Shown: piece after piece, positions 17,126-25,764 of the stretch
Numbering within the stretch: position 1 is the stretch's first letter
Layout: each line of letters opens with the position of its first letter
DNA from: Actinobacteria bacterium casp-actino2
Lineage (GTDB): Bacteria > Actinomycetota > Acidimicrobiia > Acidimicrobiales > Ilumatobacteraceae
NCBI GenBank assembly: GCA_001510335.1
Contig: LFFB01000001.1
Span: forward strand, 1 to 41,434
Length of the DNA: 41,434 nt
Direction of reading: 5' to 3'
Notes under the pieces: generated by a model
Told to the model about the DNA's origin: nothing
What the model saw: the letters and a program-made list of their open reading frames with translations, nothing else
Database searches by the model: none
Made by a program: the position numbers and the translations under genes

Positions 17126-19528
17126 TCACCGAACGGTTTGCAAGTCAAGCAGTGGAATGATTCCAGCCTTGACGACAGCGTCAAGGTCACTTTGGAGCAT
17201 GTGCACTCCATCGCCGCGCAACGAGCCCGGTGTCGCTTCTGCGGCCACGACCATGCTCGACCAGTCGACCGAATAAATCTGCGGCCATCGGGTCAGCCAC
17301 GTTTGCATCAGGGCATTCCAAGCCACAACTCGATCCAATTGAGCGAATTGCGCACCACCCAAAGCGCCGCCGTGAATCTCGGGACTATTCAATAGGAGCA
17401 GTTCAATACCTCGTTCATCACACGCGACGACTAATTCTTCCATCGCTACATCGTGCTTCTCTACAAAAAGTGGATCTTTGATCGTGTACCAATTCTCATC
17501 GTCAACATACTTTTGTTCTGCTTGCTCTGGAACCGAATAGACCATCACCACAACTGATGGCGCAAATGATTCAAATGCGTCATCCCACTCTGGGTGCAAA
17601 GTGGGACAATTCGTCATATCAAATTCGGCGCCATCCCACCAGCGAACTCGCGCAGCTTTAACAAGAGGACAATTTCGTCCTCCTGCCCAGAGCACGCTGT
17701 ATCGATCACCAGCAACGTTGTTGATTGCTGCGGAAATTCCGTACGAAGTGGAATCTCCAATCACCATGACTCGATCACGACGATCTTCGCCTTGGAGTTT
17801 GGCATCAACAAAAGCTAATTGCGTGGCCAGTTCCTCCATAGAAGGTTGGTGCAGAGTGATCGCTTGATCCAGTCGTAAATCAGCATCATCTAGTTGGCCG
17901 CTAAACACATCGGTTTCGCCGTAATCAACCACGATGACCGGGATCGTTACAAGTGGTTGCAAAATATCGTCGACGATTTCTGCACTCAACTGAATCTGCA
18001 ATGGCAATCCTGATTCGTTGACATTCCCGAGAGCTATCTGCACATTGCTTTGCAATTCAGCCAGCAATTTTCGTTCGGCTCGACCAACAGAAAGAACCAC
18101 AACATCTGGCTTTGACTGGAAAATGAGCCGTTGCGCAACAGACGAAAACGATTCGCATCCTTCAATCGCTTCTGCGCTTGGCCGAATCGCGCAACCAGGT
18201 TGAATACCACTCACTATGACAATCGGAATCGAATCACTGATTGCGGTTTTTATGTCGGAAACGACAATGGATTCACTGCCAAGAACCAAAATCTTCAATG
18301 GTTCGCGGGTCGGCACTTCTGATGTAATTGAAGTGCTCGGTTGCGTAAATTGCACCAACTCATTTGGCGCATTTACTCCGGCCAAAGCGACTGGGCCACT
18401 GGGCGATACGGCGGCGATCACGATGAACGCCACCACCATTGACCCGATCATTCCAACGCCTGCCCACTTTGGCTTCGGCAATAATTTGCGGAACCGTATG
18501 GGGTTCTCGATCAGCCAGGCTGAAAGGCACGCAAAAGCAAACGTGACACCAATTCGAACCAACGAAAGTGCAAAGCCATCAAATCCCATTCGGTCTTGAT
18601 TAAGAACAACAAAGACCGGCCAATGAAAGAGATACAACGAGTAGGTGATCTTCCCAACTGCGACCATTGGCCGAGACGACATCAACTTTCGGATCGGACC
18701 AGGAACCAAAACCGAAACAATGAGTAGACACGAGATCAATGAAAACGCGCTCAGGCCACCTTGGTACAACCAATTGTCTGAAGTGTGTGCGTGAGTCGCG
18801 ATGTAGACGTAGGCGCCTAATGCAACAATCCCCGTCAATGCAATGATCTTGGCCCATACTCCAGCCAATTGACGACTGACCGGAATTGCCAACGCCAGCA
18901 AAGCACCAATCAATAATTCGGCTGCACGCGTATGCGTTCCGTAGTACGCCAAGTTCCGTGATTGAGTCAACACCATTGCCGCGACACTCGCTGCGGCTAA
19001 TACAACAAGAACTGGGGCGAGCATTTTGCGCCAACGCAGCAGAACGATCATCAGCAGCGGAAAGACGAGATAAAACTGTTCTTCAATGGCTAAAGACCAG
19101 AAGTGCAAAACCGGTGATGGTGCCGACTCAAACAATTGTGCGTACGTTGTGCCAGCAGTAGCGAAACGCCAATTGGCCGAATATCCGAGCGCCGCGAACA
19201 AATCGCCCCGAAGGCGCTCGCCATCCAACAGACCACAGACAGCAACTATTGCGATCGCGATCAAACAAACAATCGACCCTGGGGCAAGTCGACGTAATCG
19301 ACGCGACCAGAACCGCTTGAGGTCAACTTTCCCGGCTCGGGCATGATCGGCCAACATCACCTGGGTAATCAAATAACCCGACAAGGTGAAAAACAGCGAA
19401 ACTCCAAAAGCTCCGCCAGGCACGAATGACCATCCAAGGTGAAACGCCATCACCGTGATGACGGCGAGTGCGCGAAGGCCATCTAGCCCAGCGACATACT
19501 CAATTCCCCCGTGATTGCGATCCCCCAC
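17126..19528 (-). CDS. Acyltransferase-3 / SGNH fusion (OafA-like O-acetyltransferase)
   Basis: 800 aa membrane protein. Residues 1 to ~370 form an acyltransferase-3 domain with about ten hydrophobic helices, the catalytic-type His in MAFHLGW (H30), GVSLFFTLSGYLIT and HFWSLAIEEQFYLVFP. The C-terminal ~240 residues form an SGNH hydrolase-like domain with VMVIGDSTSYG and the Asp-x-x-His pair in GDGVHM (D773, H776). Such proteins O-acetylate extracytoplasmic glycans or cell-wall polymers, moving acyl groups across the membrane. It starts at a GTG 6 nt after a TATCCT -10 box. It separates two operator-controlled catabolic units without being obviously part of them. The glycan target cannot be told. 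Confidence 0.9.
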   Translation of the reverse strand: MGDRNHGGIEYVAGLDGLRALAVITVMAFHLGWSFVPGGAFGVSLFFTLSGYLITQVMLADHARAGKVDLKRFWSRRLRRLAPGSIVCLIAIAIVAVCGLLDGERLRGDLFAALGYSANWRFATAGTTYAQLFESAPSPVLHFWSLAIEEQFYLVFPLLMIVLLRWRKMLAPVLVVLAAASVAAMVLTQSRNLAYYGTHTRAAELLIGALLALAIPVSRQLAGVWAKIIALTGIVALGAYVYIATHAHTSDNWLYQGGLSAFSLISCLLIVSVLVPGPIRKLMSSRPMVAVGKITYSLYLFHWPVFVVLNQDRMGFDGFALSLVRIGVTFAFACLSAWLIENPIRFRKLLPKPKWAGVGMIGSMVVAFIVIAAVSPSGPVALAGVNAPNELVQFTQPSTSITSEVPTREPLKILVLGSESIVVSDIKTAISDSIPIVIVSGIQPGCAIRPSAEAIEGCESFSSVAQRLIFQSKPDVVVLSVGRAERKLLAELQSNVQIALGNVNESGLPLQIQLSAEIVDDILQPLVTIPVIVVDYGETDVFSGQLDDADLRLDQAITLHQPSMEELATQLAFVDAKLQGEDRRDRVMVIGDSTSYGISAAINNVAGDRYSVLWAGGRNCPLVKAARVRWWDGAEFDMTNCPTLHPEWDDAFESFAPSVVVMVYSVPEQAEQKYVDDENWYTIKDPLFVEKHDVAMEELVVACDERGIELLLLNSPEIHGGALGGAQFAQLDRVVAWNALMQTWLTRWPQIYSVDWSSMVVAAEATPGSLRGDGVHMLQSDLDAVVKAGIIPLLDLQTVR

Positions 19529-19534
19529 GGGGTC

Positions 19535-19540
19535 AGGATA
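19535..19540 (-). promoter_or_regulatory. -10 box of leaderless acyltransferase promoter
   Basis: TATCCT on the minus strand, 6 nt before GTG 19528. Confidence 0.5.
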
Positions 19541-19579
19541 GTTGGGCGAATGTTCAGCGAATATGTCTCACCAACGATT

Positions 19580-19596
19580 TCTGACACGGCGTCAGA
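19580..19596. promoter_or_regulatory. Operator copy 2, TCTGAC-N5-GTCAGA, at acyl-CoA dehydrogenase promoter
   Basis: Perfect arms, centre ACGGC. The palindrome centre (19588) is 27 nt upstream of the first base of the TAAGGT -10 candidate, i.e. over the -35 region. The alcohol dehydrogenase promoter has the same 27-nt distance. Confidence 0.8.
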
Positions 19597-19614
19597 TTTT
19601 TGATCGACTGCGAC

Positions 19615-19620
19615 TAAGGT
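19615..19620 (+). promoter_or_regulatory. -10 box candidate of acyl-CoA dehydrogenase operon
   Basis: TAAGGT, 10 nt before ATG 19631; would give a leader of only a few nucleotides. Confidence 0.4.
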
Positions 19621-19630
19621 TCGTCACCGT

Positions 19631-20779
19631 ATGGATCTCAACGAAACCAGTGAAGAGTCCACATTCCGCGCTGAGGCGCGGGCCTGGCTTGAGGCCAACG
19701 TGCCCACTTCTCCACTTCCTAGCTTTGACACCGAAGAAGGCTTCGCCCTCCATCGTGTGTGGGAAAAAAAGTTGTACGAGGGTCGCTGGTCGGCCGTGTC
19801 GTGGCCTGTTGAGTACGGCGGCCGCAACGCCGATTACATCAAGTGGTTGATTTTTGAAGAGGAGTATTACCGAGCGGGTGCGCCCGGTCGAGTGAATCAA
19901 AACGGCATTTTCTTACTCGGCCCCACCATTATGGAAGTCGGCACCGAAGAACAAAAAGCCAAGTTCTTGCCCTCTATGGCCTCATCAGAAATTGTGTGGG
20001 GTCAAGCCTGGAGCGAGCCCAATGCCGGCAGCGACCTGGCGGGTATTCGTAGTAAGGCAACTCGCGATGGTAATGAATGGATTTTAAATGGCCAGAAAAT
20101 TTGGGCGAGCCGTGCCGTATGGGCTGACTGGTGTTTCGGAATCTTCCGCACTGACCCGACTGCCGATCGCCATCGGGGTTTGACCTTTATTCTGTGTCCC
20201 CTTGATCTGCCTGGTATCACTGTTCGACCCATCGCACAACTTGATGGCGATACTGGATTTGCCGAAATCTTTTTTGACGATGTACGCGTTCCGTTAGCGA
20301 ATACTTTGGGCGAAGAAAACAAAGGTTGGGGTGTCGCCATGGCGACTGCTGGCTTTGAACGTGGCGTGAGTTTGCGTAGTCCCGCACGATTCTCTGAGGC
20401 TGTCAACCGCTTAATTCATTTGTGGCGCACTTACGCCGACCCAACAGATACTGCACTTTCAGATGCTGTCACTGATGTCTGGATGCAGGCCGAGGGTTAC
20501 CGATTACACACGTATCAAACCGTGACCGGAATGCTTGAAGGTCGGGCAATTGGGGCCGAGGCAAGCCTCAACAAAATCTTCTGGAGTGAGATGGATGTGC
20601 GCATCCATGAAATCGCGCTGCAGATCCTTGGACCCGAATCCGAACGTATGGAAGGACCCTTTGAACGCTGGGTTGACGGCTTCTTGTTTTCATTGAGTGG
20701 TCCGATCTACGCCGGAACCAACGAAATTCAACGCAACATCATCGCTGACCGCGTGCTGCAATTGCCGAAGGGAATGTGA
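19631..20779 (+). CDS. Acyl-CoA dehydrogenase, probable catalytic subunit of a heteromeric pair
   Basis: 382 aa, complete acyl-CoA dehydrogenase fold. The FAD/substrate segment is QAWSEPNAGSDLAGI; the middle domain has NGQKIWASRAVWADW; the C-terminus reads GPIYAGTNEIQRNIIADRVLQLPKG. The MCAD-type catalytic Glu position (IYEGT) is Ala here. E243 in AGFERGVS is at the alternative position used by isovaleryl-CoA and several steroid FadE dehydrogenases, so it is the likely base (inference). The second dehydrogenase gene follows after 4 bp, as in the alpha2beta2 steroid-side-chain dehydrogenases (FadE28/FadE29 type). An operator palindrome and a short-leader promoter lie just upstream. The chain or ring specificity is unknown. 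Confidence 0.92.
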   Translation: MDLNETSEESTFRAEARAWLEANVPTSPLPSFDTEEGFALHRVWEKKLYEGRWSAVSWPVEYGGRNADYIKWLIFEEEYYRAGAPGRVNQNGIFLLGPTIMEVGTEEQKAKFLPSMASSEIVWGQAWSEPNAGSDLAGIRSKATRDGNEWILNGQKIWASRAVWADWCFGIFRTDPTADRHRGLTFILCPLDLPGITVRPIAQLDGDTGFAEIFFDDVRVPLANTLGEENKGWGVAMATAGFERGVSLRSPARFSEAVNRLIHLWRTYADPTDTALSDAVTDVWMQAEGYRLHTYQTVTGMLEGRAIGAEASLNKIFWSEMDVRIHEIALQILGPESERMEGPFERWVDGFLFSLSGPIYAGTNEIQRNIIADRVLQLPKGM

Positions 20780-20783
20780 CGTC

Positions 20784-21746
20784 ATGAAATTTTCATTTAC
20801 CGATGATCAACGCCTCTTCGCCGAGGGTCTTCGCGATTTATTGTCGAATGAGTGCACTCCCGCTCATGTTCGTGAGGCTTGGGAAAATCACACCGGACAC
20901 ATTCCACAATTGTGGACCCGCCTCTCCGAGATGGGCGTGCTCTCGATGCTCGTTTCCGAATCGGCCGGCGGAATGGGTGGCACGTTGATTGATGCCATTT
21001 TGTTATTCCAAGAATTAGGTCGAGCAGGCGTTCCCGGACCGGTGCTCGAACACATGGCGGTGGCAGCACCTGCACTTGCGAATACTTCGTGGGGGCCCTC
21101 ATTAGTTGACGGTTCGCAGATTGCAACACTTTGGGTTGACAACATTCCATATGTTGCTCACGCCCAAGTTGCCAATCTTGTTTTACGCAACGAAGCAGTC
21201 ATTACTGGCTTTTCGACCAGCGATGCTCATGGCATTGACGGCGGACGTCAACTGTTCACCATTTCTGGCGGAACTGAAACAAGTGCGTCTGCTGAAGTTT
21301 TCGGACTACCCGCATCAGATGTCATGGCACTCGCAAGTGCCGCTTATTTAATCGGTGCATCAGAGCGCATGATCGAAGTCGCTGCCGAATATGCGCGTCA
21401 ACGCGAACAATTCGGCAAGCCCATCGGGTCTTTCCAAGCCGTCAAACACCTCATGTCTGATGCGTTACTCAAAGTTGAATTCGCCAAAGCGCCTACTTAC
21501 CGAGCCGCATGGAGCGCAAGTACTGGTGCTGCGACGGCAGCTCGTGACATCAGCATGGCCAAGGCTCTCGCCAGTGAAGCCGCTTACCGAGCGAGTCGTT
21601 CAACCATGCAGGTGCACGGCGGCATTGGTTACACCTGGGAAGCCGATCTTCAACTGTGGATGAAGAAGTCGTGGGCGCTCATGCGCGCTTACGGCGATGC
21701 AACCTTCCATCGCCGTCGCGTTGGCGCTTCAGTACTCAGCAAATAG
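20784..21746 (+). CDS. Acyl-CoA dehydrogenase, probable partner subunit
   Basis: 320 aa, shorter than the first subunit. It has the N-terminal helical domain (MKFSFTDDQRLFAEGLRDLL), a compact middle domain, and the C-terminal four-helix domain with REQFGKPIGSFQAVKH and MQVHGGIGYTWEADLQLWMKK. The end of the chain has LMRAYGDATFHRRR in place of the IYEGTxEIQR segment, so it lacks the usual base and probably serves as the non-catalytic FAD-binding partner. ATG 20784 lies 4 bp after the stop of the first subunit gene. The frame is open further upstream inside that gene, but MKFSFTDDQ is the canonical start. It converges with the SurE-like gene, 14 bp away. Confidence 0.9.
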   Translation: MKFSFTDDQRLFAEGLRDLLSNECTPAHVREAWENHTGHIPQLWTRLSEMGVLSMLVSESAGGMGGTLIDAILLFQELGRAGVPGPVLEHMAVAAPALANTSWGPSLVDGSQIATLWVDNIPYVAHAQVANLVLRNEAVITGFSTSDAHGIDGGRQLFTISGGTETSASAEVFGLPASDVMALASAAYLIGASERMIEVAAEYARQREQFGKPIGSFQAVKHLMSDALLKVEFAKAPTYRAAWSASTGAATAARDISMAKALASEAAYRASRSTMQVHGGIGYTWEADLQLWMKKSWALMRAYGDATFHRRRVGASVLSK

Positions 21747-21760
21747 TTCGGTCAGTTATC

Positions 21761-22657
21761 TCAGTCTGCGAATGGTCCGCCGGTGATGGGCAGTTTGGTA
21801 ATCGTGACATACCCATTTTGGAAGCCACTCACATCTCCAGTGGGCTCAACTGTTGATGCACAATTGTTGGCGTTGTAATCACGAGTACCCATTGACTCAA
21901 TCGGCACTTCGATTACTCCTCGAATTTTCAGGCCCTCAGCACACGTCGGAGCGTTGATACTGGCGAATTCGGTCACTGGGGTTCCATCAGCACGAGCGAT
22001 CAGTTCATCACGATGTTCCTCAATCCATTTCACGGCTGCATCGGCTGCCGTCGGATAATCCGGAGAATCAGCCAATCCCTGACTCACTGCAATTGATGGA
22101 ATATTCCGCTGGGCTGCAGCGCGCGCCGCCCCAACTGTGCCCGACAACGAGACGATTTCCAGCGAATAGTTCTGTCCATTGTTAATTCCAGAGACCACAA
22201 GATCGGGTACAAAGTCAATACCGCCTTGATCAATGGCCCACACCATGCTGTCGGCAGGGAAACCAGCAACTGCTTTGGCGGCGTAACCGCTCTTGGTTGT
22301 CGCATCGGTAACCGTCAAAGCACCTTCGGTCGTTTTGCTGCCACTACCACTTTGATTTTCAAGCGGCGCAACGACGGTGAGTTCAACATTGTCGAGTTGC
22401 AGCAATGCCTGCACGATCACATCAATACCATCGGCACCAATACCGTCATCATTCGTCACCAAAATTTGCAACGGTTCTGTGACTTCAGTCGTCGTCGGAG
22501 CTTCGGTCACCGGAGCATCAGTCGTCGGAGCGTCAGTAACCGGTACTTCCGTTTCAACAACTGAAGGATCAGAGGCGTTGTTCGAACTATCGCCACTCGA
22601 GCAGGCCACTAAACCTGATAGGGCGACAATGACACCAAGTGCAAAAGATCTACGCAT
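21761..22657 (-). CDS. Secreted SurE-like 5'-nucleotidase lipoprotein
   Basis: 298 aa from ATG 22657. A lipoprotein signal peptide (MRRSFALGVIVALSGLVAC, lipidated Cys19) is followed by a Thr/Val/Ala/Pro/Asp-rich spacer (about 30-60) with TDAPTTDAPVTEAPTTTE repeats. Then comes a SurE domain: ILVTNDDGIGADGIDV with the metal-binding Asp pair, VVAPLENQSGSG, PDLVVSGINNGQN, SLSGTVGAA and IAVSQG. SurE enzymes dephosphorylate nucleotides, usually in the cytoplasm; here the sequence predicts an extracellular membrane-anchored form, perhaps for phosphate or nucleotide scavenging. An open in-frame extension to 22774 is rejected because it would bury the signal peptide. Divergent from the TauE gene, with a palindrome between them. 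Confidence 0.87.
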   Translation of the reverse strand: MRRSFALGVIVALSGLVACSSGDSSNNASDPSVVETEVPVTDAPTTDAPVTEAPTTTEVTEPLQILVTNDDGIGADGIDVIVQALLQLDNVELTVVAPLENQSGSGSKTTEGALTVTDATTKSGYAAKAVAGFPADSMVWAIDQGGIDFVPDLVVSGINNGQNYSLEIVSLSGTVGAARAAAQRNIPSIAVSQGLADSPDYPTAADAAVKWIEEHRDELIARADGTPVTEFASINAPTCAEGLKIRGVIEVPIESMGTRDYNANNCASTVEPTGDVSGFQNGYVTITKLPITGGPFAD

Positions 22658-22712
22658 CAGAATCACAACTTTCTTTTTTGGACAGTCCCCAACTTTATAT
22701 TTCACCAATCGC

Positions 22713-22734
22713 GGCGACGGCATATGCCACCGCC
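22713..22734. promoter_or_regulatory. Palindrome between divergent surE-like and tauE-like genes
   Basis: A perfect 10-bp core GGCATATGCC is flanked by symmetric AC dinucleotides and GGCG/CGCC arms, giving 22 bp. It ends 16 nt before the TAGAAC -10 candidate of the tauE-like gene and could control either or both promoters. Confidence 0.45.
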
Positions 22735-22750
22735 AGTTCACCCCAGCGAC

Positions 22751-22756
22751 TAGAAC
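22751..22756 (+). promoter_or_regulatory. -10 box candidate of leaderless tauE-like gene
   Basis: TAGAAC, 6 nt before GTG 22763; the last base departs from TAnnnT. Confidence 0.35.
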
Positions 22757-22762
22757 TGTTAT

Positions 22763-23554
22763 GTGACAGTTCAAGCGACAGAAACTAGATCGCGACTCGC
22801 CATCGCTCTGGCCGTCGGTCTTGGTGCCGGCTTGCTCTCAGGACTGTTCGGCGTCGGTGGAGGCATTTTGATCGTGCCGGCCTTTGTTTTACTCCTCAAG
22901 TTTGATCAGCGCCTTGCTAACGGAACTTCTCTTGGGGCAGTTTTACCAATCTCTGTCGCAGGCCTCATTACCTACTGGACCCAAGACAACGTCGACTGGT
23001 TCATGGCGTTGTGGCTCGCCATTGGAGCCTTAGCTGGTGCAGTAGTTGGCACCAAGTGGATTCACATTCTTCCCAAAAAAGTTTTGGGCAATCTCTTTGC
23101 AGTCATGCTTCTCATCACCGCCATTCGTTTGTTCATTCCGTTGAACGCAGATGGTCGTGAAGCCTTGACAGTCTTTGCGGCGATTGCCCTTGTCTTTATT
23201 GGTTTCGTCACCGGAACGTTGGCCGGCTTACTTGGTATCGGCGGCGGCGTCGTCATGGTTCCGGCGATGTCTGTTTTCTTTAGCGAACTCAGCGTCGTTG
23301 CCAAGGGCACGTCAGTCGCAGTCATTATTCCAACATCTATGATGGGAACGTGGCGTAATTGGAAGGCCGACAACGTTGACCTGCGTGTCGCAAGCATCGT
23401 CGGTGTCTCTGGAATCATCTCGGCAATTGGCGGAGGAATCATCGCCGATCAGATGTCGCAAGATCTTTCCAATGTTTTGTTTGCTTCACTTGTTTTGATT
23501 GTCGCAATCCGAATGGTTTGGGACCTGCAACGTAATCCCGACAACAATCACTGA
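22763..23554 (+). CDS. TauE/SafE family sulfite/organic-anion exporter
   Basis: 263 aa inner-membrane protein with about eight hydrophobic segments. It shows the family's duplicated glycine-rich motif: LLSGLFGVGGGILIVPAF near residues 20-37 and LAGLLGIGGGVVMVPAM near 155-171. TauE/SafE proteins export sulfite, sulfoacetate or other small anions (family knowledge, mostly unproven individually). The TauD-family gene 4.5 kb away does not by itself link this gene to taurine metabolism. It overlaps the convergent LLM gene by 7 nt at the 3' end. Confidence 0.9.
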   Translation: MTVQATETRSRLAIALAVGLGAGLLSGLFGVGGGILIVPAFVLLLKFDQRLANGTSLGAVLPISVAGLITYWTQDNVDWFMALWLAIGALAGAVVGTKWIHILPKKVLGNLFAVMLLITAIRLFIPLNADGREALTVFAAIALVFIGFVTGTLAGLLGIGGGVVMVPAMSVFFSELSVVAKGTSVAVIIPTSMMGTWRNWKADNVDLRVASIVGVSGIISAIGGGIIADQMSQDLSNVLFASLVLIVAIRMVWDLQRNPDNNH

Positions 23555-24465
23555 CGCGAAGCAACAACCTCAGCAAGTTCTTCTATCATCGCAGGGTCGC
23601 TAGTTGCGGGAACAACAATGAACTCGTCTGCGCCTTCTGCTTCAACTTGATCAAGTAAGTCAACCAGTCGTGATTGCTCGTTGAGCGTCATCGCCTCTGA
23701 TAATGACTTCGCTAAATCAGGTGAAAACACATGCAAGTACGTTGCCGCAAAATCGCGCAAAGTTTCAGCAGCATTCGCGCCAAGTGCAACAAACGACCCC
23801 GTCACTAATCGAGGCTTATCGGTACGACCTGCGTTATTCCAAGCACTTTCTGTCGCCCGAAATAGTCGTCCGGCTTCACGAGAATCACCCAACAACGTAA
23901 AACCGCTAACGCCCACAGCCCACTGAGCCGCACGAGCTAACGACTTCGGACCCATTGCCGACGCCAAGACCGGCGGACCACCTGCCTGCAACGGGGCAGG
24001 CCCCACCTTCTCACCATCAGCAGCGACGCCGCCCGCCCACAGTCGCTTCAGTTCAAAAACTGCCTCATCGAGTCGTTTGTGGCGGCCAGCAAATGGCGAA
24101 CCCAATGCGGCATAGTCCTGTTGACGTCCGCCCACTCCGACCGCCACTTCAACTCGTCCGCCCGACACCACATCCATTGACGCCAGTTCTTTGGCCACGA
24201 GCGCCGGCGCATGCCAGGGCAGCACCGCCACGTTGACCAAAATTCGCACTCGCTCGGTCAGGACCGCGGCCGCTGAACACAGGGTAAAACCGTCCAAATT
24301 GTGAAAAGTGATGCGTTCACCTGCCGAAATACTTGAAAATGGGCCCGAATCCACTTCGCGGCACCATTCCACCAGTCGATTTCGGTCCAGACCGGTCGCC
24401 ATTTGCGGCAACGCCACGCCGACCGTCATTCGGGGCTTTGCTTGAGTCTGCTTAGGGGGAACCAT
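23548..24465 (-). CDS. LLM-class F420/FMN-dependent oxidoreductase (first)
   Basis: 305 aa luciferase-like monooxygenase fold: MTVGVALPQMATGLDRNRLVEWCREV start, ITFHNLDGFTLCSAAAVLTERVRI, the MDVVSGGRVEVAVGVGGRQQDYAALG segment, and GPKSLARAAQWAVGVSGF. Such enzymes use reduced F420 or FMN to oxidise or reduce diverse substrates. Start ATG 24465 is preferred because TACGCT lies exactly 6 nt upstream (leaderless); ATG 24429 is an alternative, and the open frame beyond 24465 runs through the promoter and operator. It is divergent from the operator-controlled amidohydrolase, so it may share that control. Substrate unknown. Confidence 0.85.
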   Translation of the reverse strand: MVPPKQTQAKPRMTVGVALPQMATGLDRNRLVEWCREVDSGPFSSISAGERITFHNLDGFTLCSAAAVLTERVRILVNVAVLPWHAPALVAKELASMDVVSGGRVEVAVGVGGRQQDYAALGSPFAGRHKRLDEAVFELKRLWAGGVAADGEKVGPAPLQAGGPPVLASAMGPKSLARAAQWAVGVSGFTLLGDSREAGRLFRATESAWNNAGRTDKPRLVTGSFVALGANAAETLRDFAATYLHVFSPDLAKSLSEAMTLNEQSRLVDLLDQVEAEGADEFIVVPATSDPAMIEELAEVVASRQ

Positions 24466-24471
24466 GCTCCG

Positions 24472-24477
24472 AGCGTA
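24472..24477 (-). promoter_or_regulatory. -10 box of leaderless LLM promoter
   Basis: TACGCT on the minus strand, 6 nt before ATG 24465. Confidence 0.5.
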
Positions 24478-24514
24478 GGTCGCCTCAGGCCGACAACGCC
24501 CATTGCACGCAGAA

Positions 24515-24531
24515 TCTGACGCGGCGTCAGA
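24515..24531. promoter_or_regulatory. Operator copy 3, TCTGAC-N5-GTCAGA, between LLM and amidohydrolase genes
   Basis: Centre GCGGC. The symmetry here extends to 9-bp arms (24512-24534, outer GAA/TTC), the most perfect of the four copies. Its centre is 18 nt upstream of the amidohydrolase -10 box and 46 nt from that of the divergent LLM gene. Confidence 0.82.
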
Positions 24532-24540
24532 TTCGGGTGC

Positions 24541-24546
24541 TACCCT
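24541..24546 (+). promoter_or_regulatory. -10 box of leaderless amidohydrolase promoter
   Basis: TACCCT, 7 nt before ATG 24554. Confidence 0.5.
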
Positions 24547-24553
24547 CAGACTC

Positions 24554-25762
24554 ATGCGCGAATTGCCAAAAATCATCTCGGTTGACGACCACATCACTGA
24601 ACCAGCGACTGTCTGGTCGGACCGCCTTCCCTCGAAGTACGCCGACGTCGGACCACGAGTCCACCGCCTGCCCGTAAAGCAAATGACGTTCGTCGGTGGA
24701 ACCTTCACCGCCATCCCCGGCGAAAAAGGTGAAGAGGGCCCGTTGGCCGATTGGTGGTTCTACGAAGACCTCCGTCGTCCACTCACTCGACTCGACACCG
24801 CTGTCGGTTTCTCACGTGATGAAGTCATCTTAGCGGGCATCACCTATGACGAAATGCGTCAAGGTAGTTACAAACTCAAAGAACGTCTCGAAGACATGGA
24901 CACTGCAGGCATTGAAGCTTCATTGTGCTTCCCCACCTTCCCGCGATTCTGCGGACAGACTTTCTACGAAGCCAAAGACAAAGAACTCGCCATGTTGTGT
25001 GTACGTGCGTACAACGACTGGATGGTTGAAGAATGGTGTGGCGAATCAGGCGGACGTATGTTGCCGTTGTGCATTATTCCGTTGTGGGACCCAGTAGCTG
25101 CTGCTGCCGAAGTACGTCGCAACGCAGCACGAGGTGTTCACGCAGTGTGCTTCAGCGAAATCCCCACCAACCTCGGATTGCCCAGTATCCATGACAAAGA
25201 TGGATACTGGAAGCCCTTCTTCGCTGCTTGTAACGAAACAGCAACAACAATCAACATGCATATTGGTTCAGGATCAAAGATGCCGAGCACTTCACCTGAT
25301 GCGCCCGCAGCTGTTGGCTCAACACTCACGTTCGCGAACTGCTGCTTCAGCATGGTCGATTGGCTCATGAGTGGTGTCTTCACCGAATTCCCCAATCTCA
25401 AAATTGCGTACAGCGAAGGCCAGATCGGTTGGATTCCGTACATCCTCGAGCGCGCCAACAACGTATGGGAAGAGAATCGTGGTTGGGGCGGCATCGCCGA
25501 CAAAGTTTTGGTTCCACCGAGCCAGTTGTTCAAAGAGCACATCTACGGCTGTTACTTCGATGACCCGCACGGCTTGCGTTCACTCGAAGAAATCGGCGTC
25601 GACAATGTCACCTTTGAATGCGATTACCCGCACTCAGATTCGACGTGGCCACACACTGCCAAGATTGCTGCAGAGCAGACCCGCGAACTCAGCGATGAGG
25701 TCGTGTACAAGTTGATGCGCGGCAACGCCATCAAGATGCTCAGCATTACGCACCTCAAGTAA
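24554..25762 (+). CDS. Amidohydrolase-2 family metal-dependent hydrolase/decarboxylase
   Basis: 402 aa TIM-barrel protein. The N-terminal VDDHITEP carries the Asp-x-His metal site typical of the ACMSD/LigW-like amidohydrolase 2 family; NMHIGSG supplies a mid-chain His, and CDYPHSDSTWPHT the late Asp/His cluster. Members decarboxylate or hydrolyse aromatic and cyclic acids, and many homologues occur in actinobacterial lipid-catabolic regulons. ATG 24554 is chosen over an in-frame TTG at 24503 that would place the operator inside the coding region. It is followed after 2 bp by an acyl-CoA synthetase and is probably co-transcribed with it. The specific reaction is not predictable. Confidence 0.88.
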   Translation: MRELPKIISVDDHITEPATVWSDRLPSKYADVGPRVHRLPVKQMTFVGGTFTAIPGEKGEEGPLADWWFYEDLRRPLTRLDTAVGFSRDEVILAGITYDEMRQGSYKLKERLEDMDTAGIEASLCFPTFPRFCGQTFYEAKDKELAMLCVRAYNDWMVEEWCGESGGRMLPLCIIPLWDPVAAAAEVRRNAARGVHAVCFSEIPTNLGLPSIHDKDGYWKPFFAACNETATTINMHIGSGSKMPSTSPDAPAAVGSTLTFANCCFSMVDWLMSGVFTEFPNLKIAYSEGQIGWIPYILERANNVWEENRGWGGIADKVLVPPSQLFKEHIYGCYFDDPHGLRSLEEIGVDNVTFECDYPHSDSTWPHTAKIAAEQTRELSDEVVYKLMRGNAIKMLSITHLK

Positions 25763-25764
25763 TT

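Noticed and set aside
24503-24553. TTG start 17 codons upstream for the amidohydrolase
   Set aside because: It would put the operator and -10 box inside the coding region; ATG 24554 has the leaderless spacing and the canonical N-terminus.
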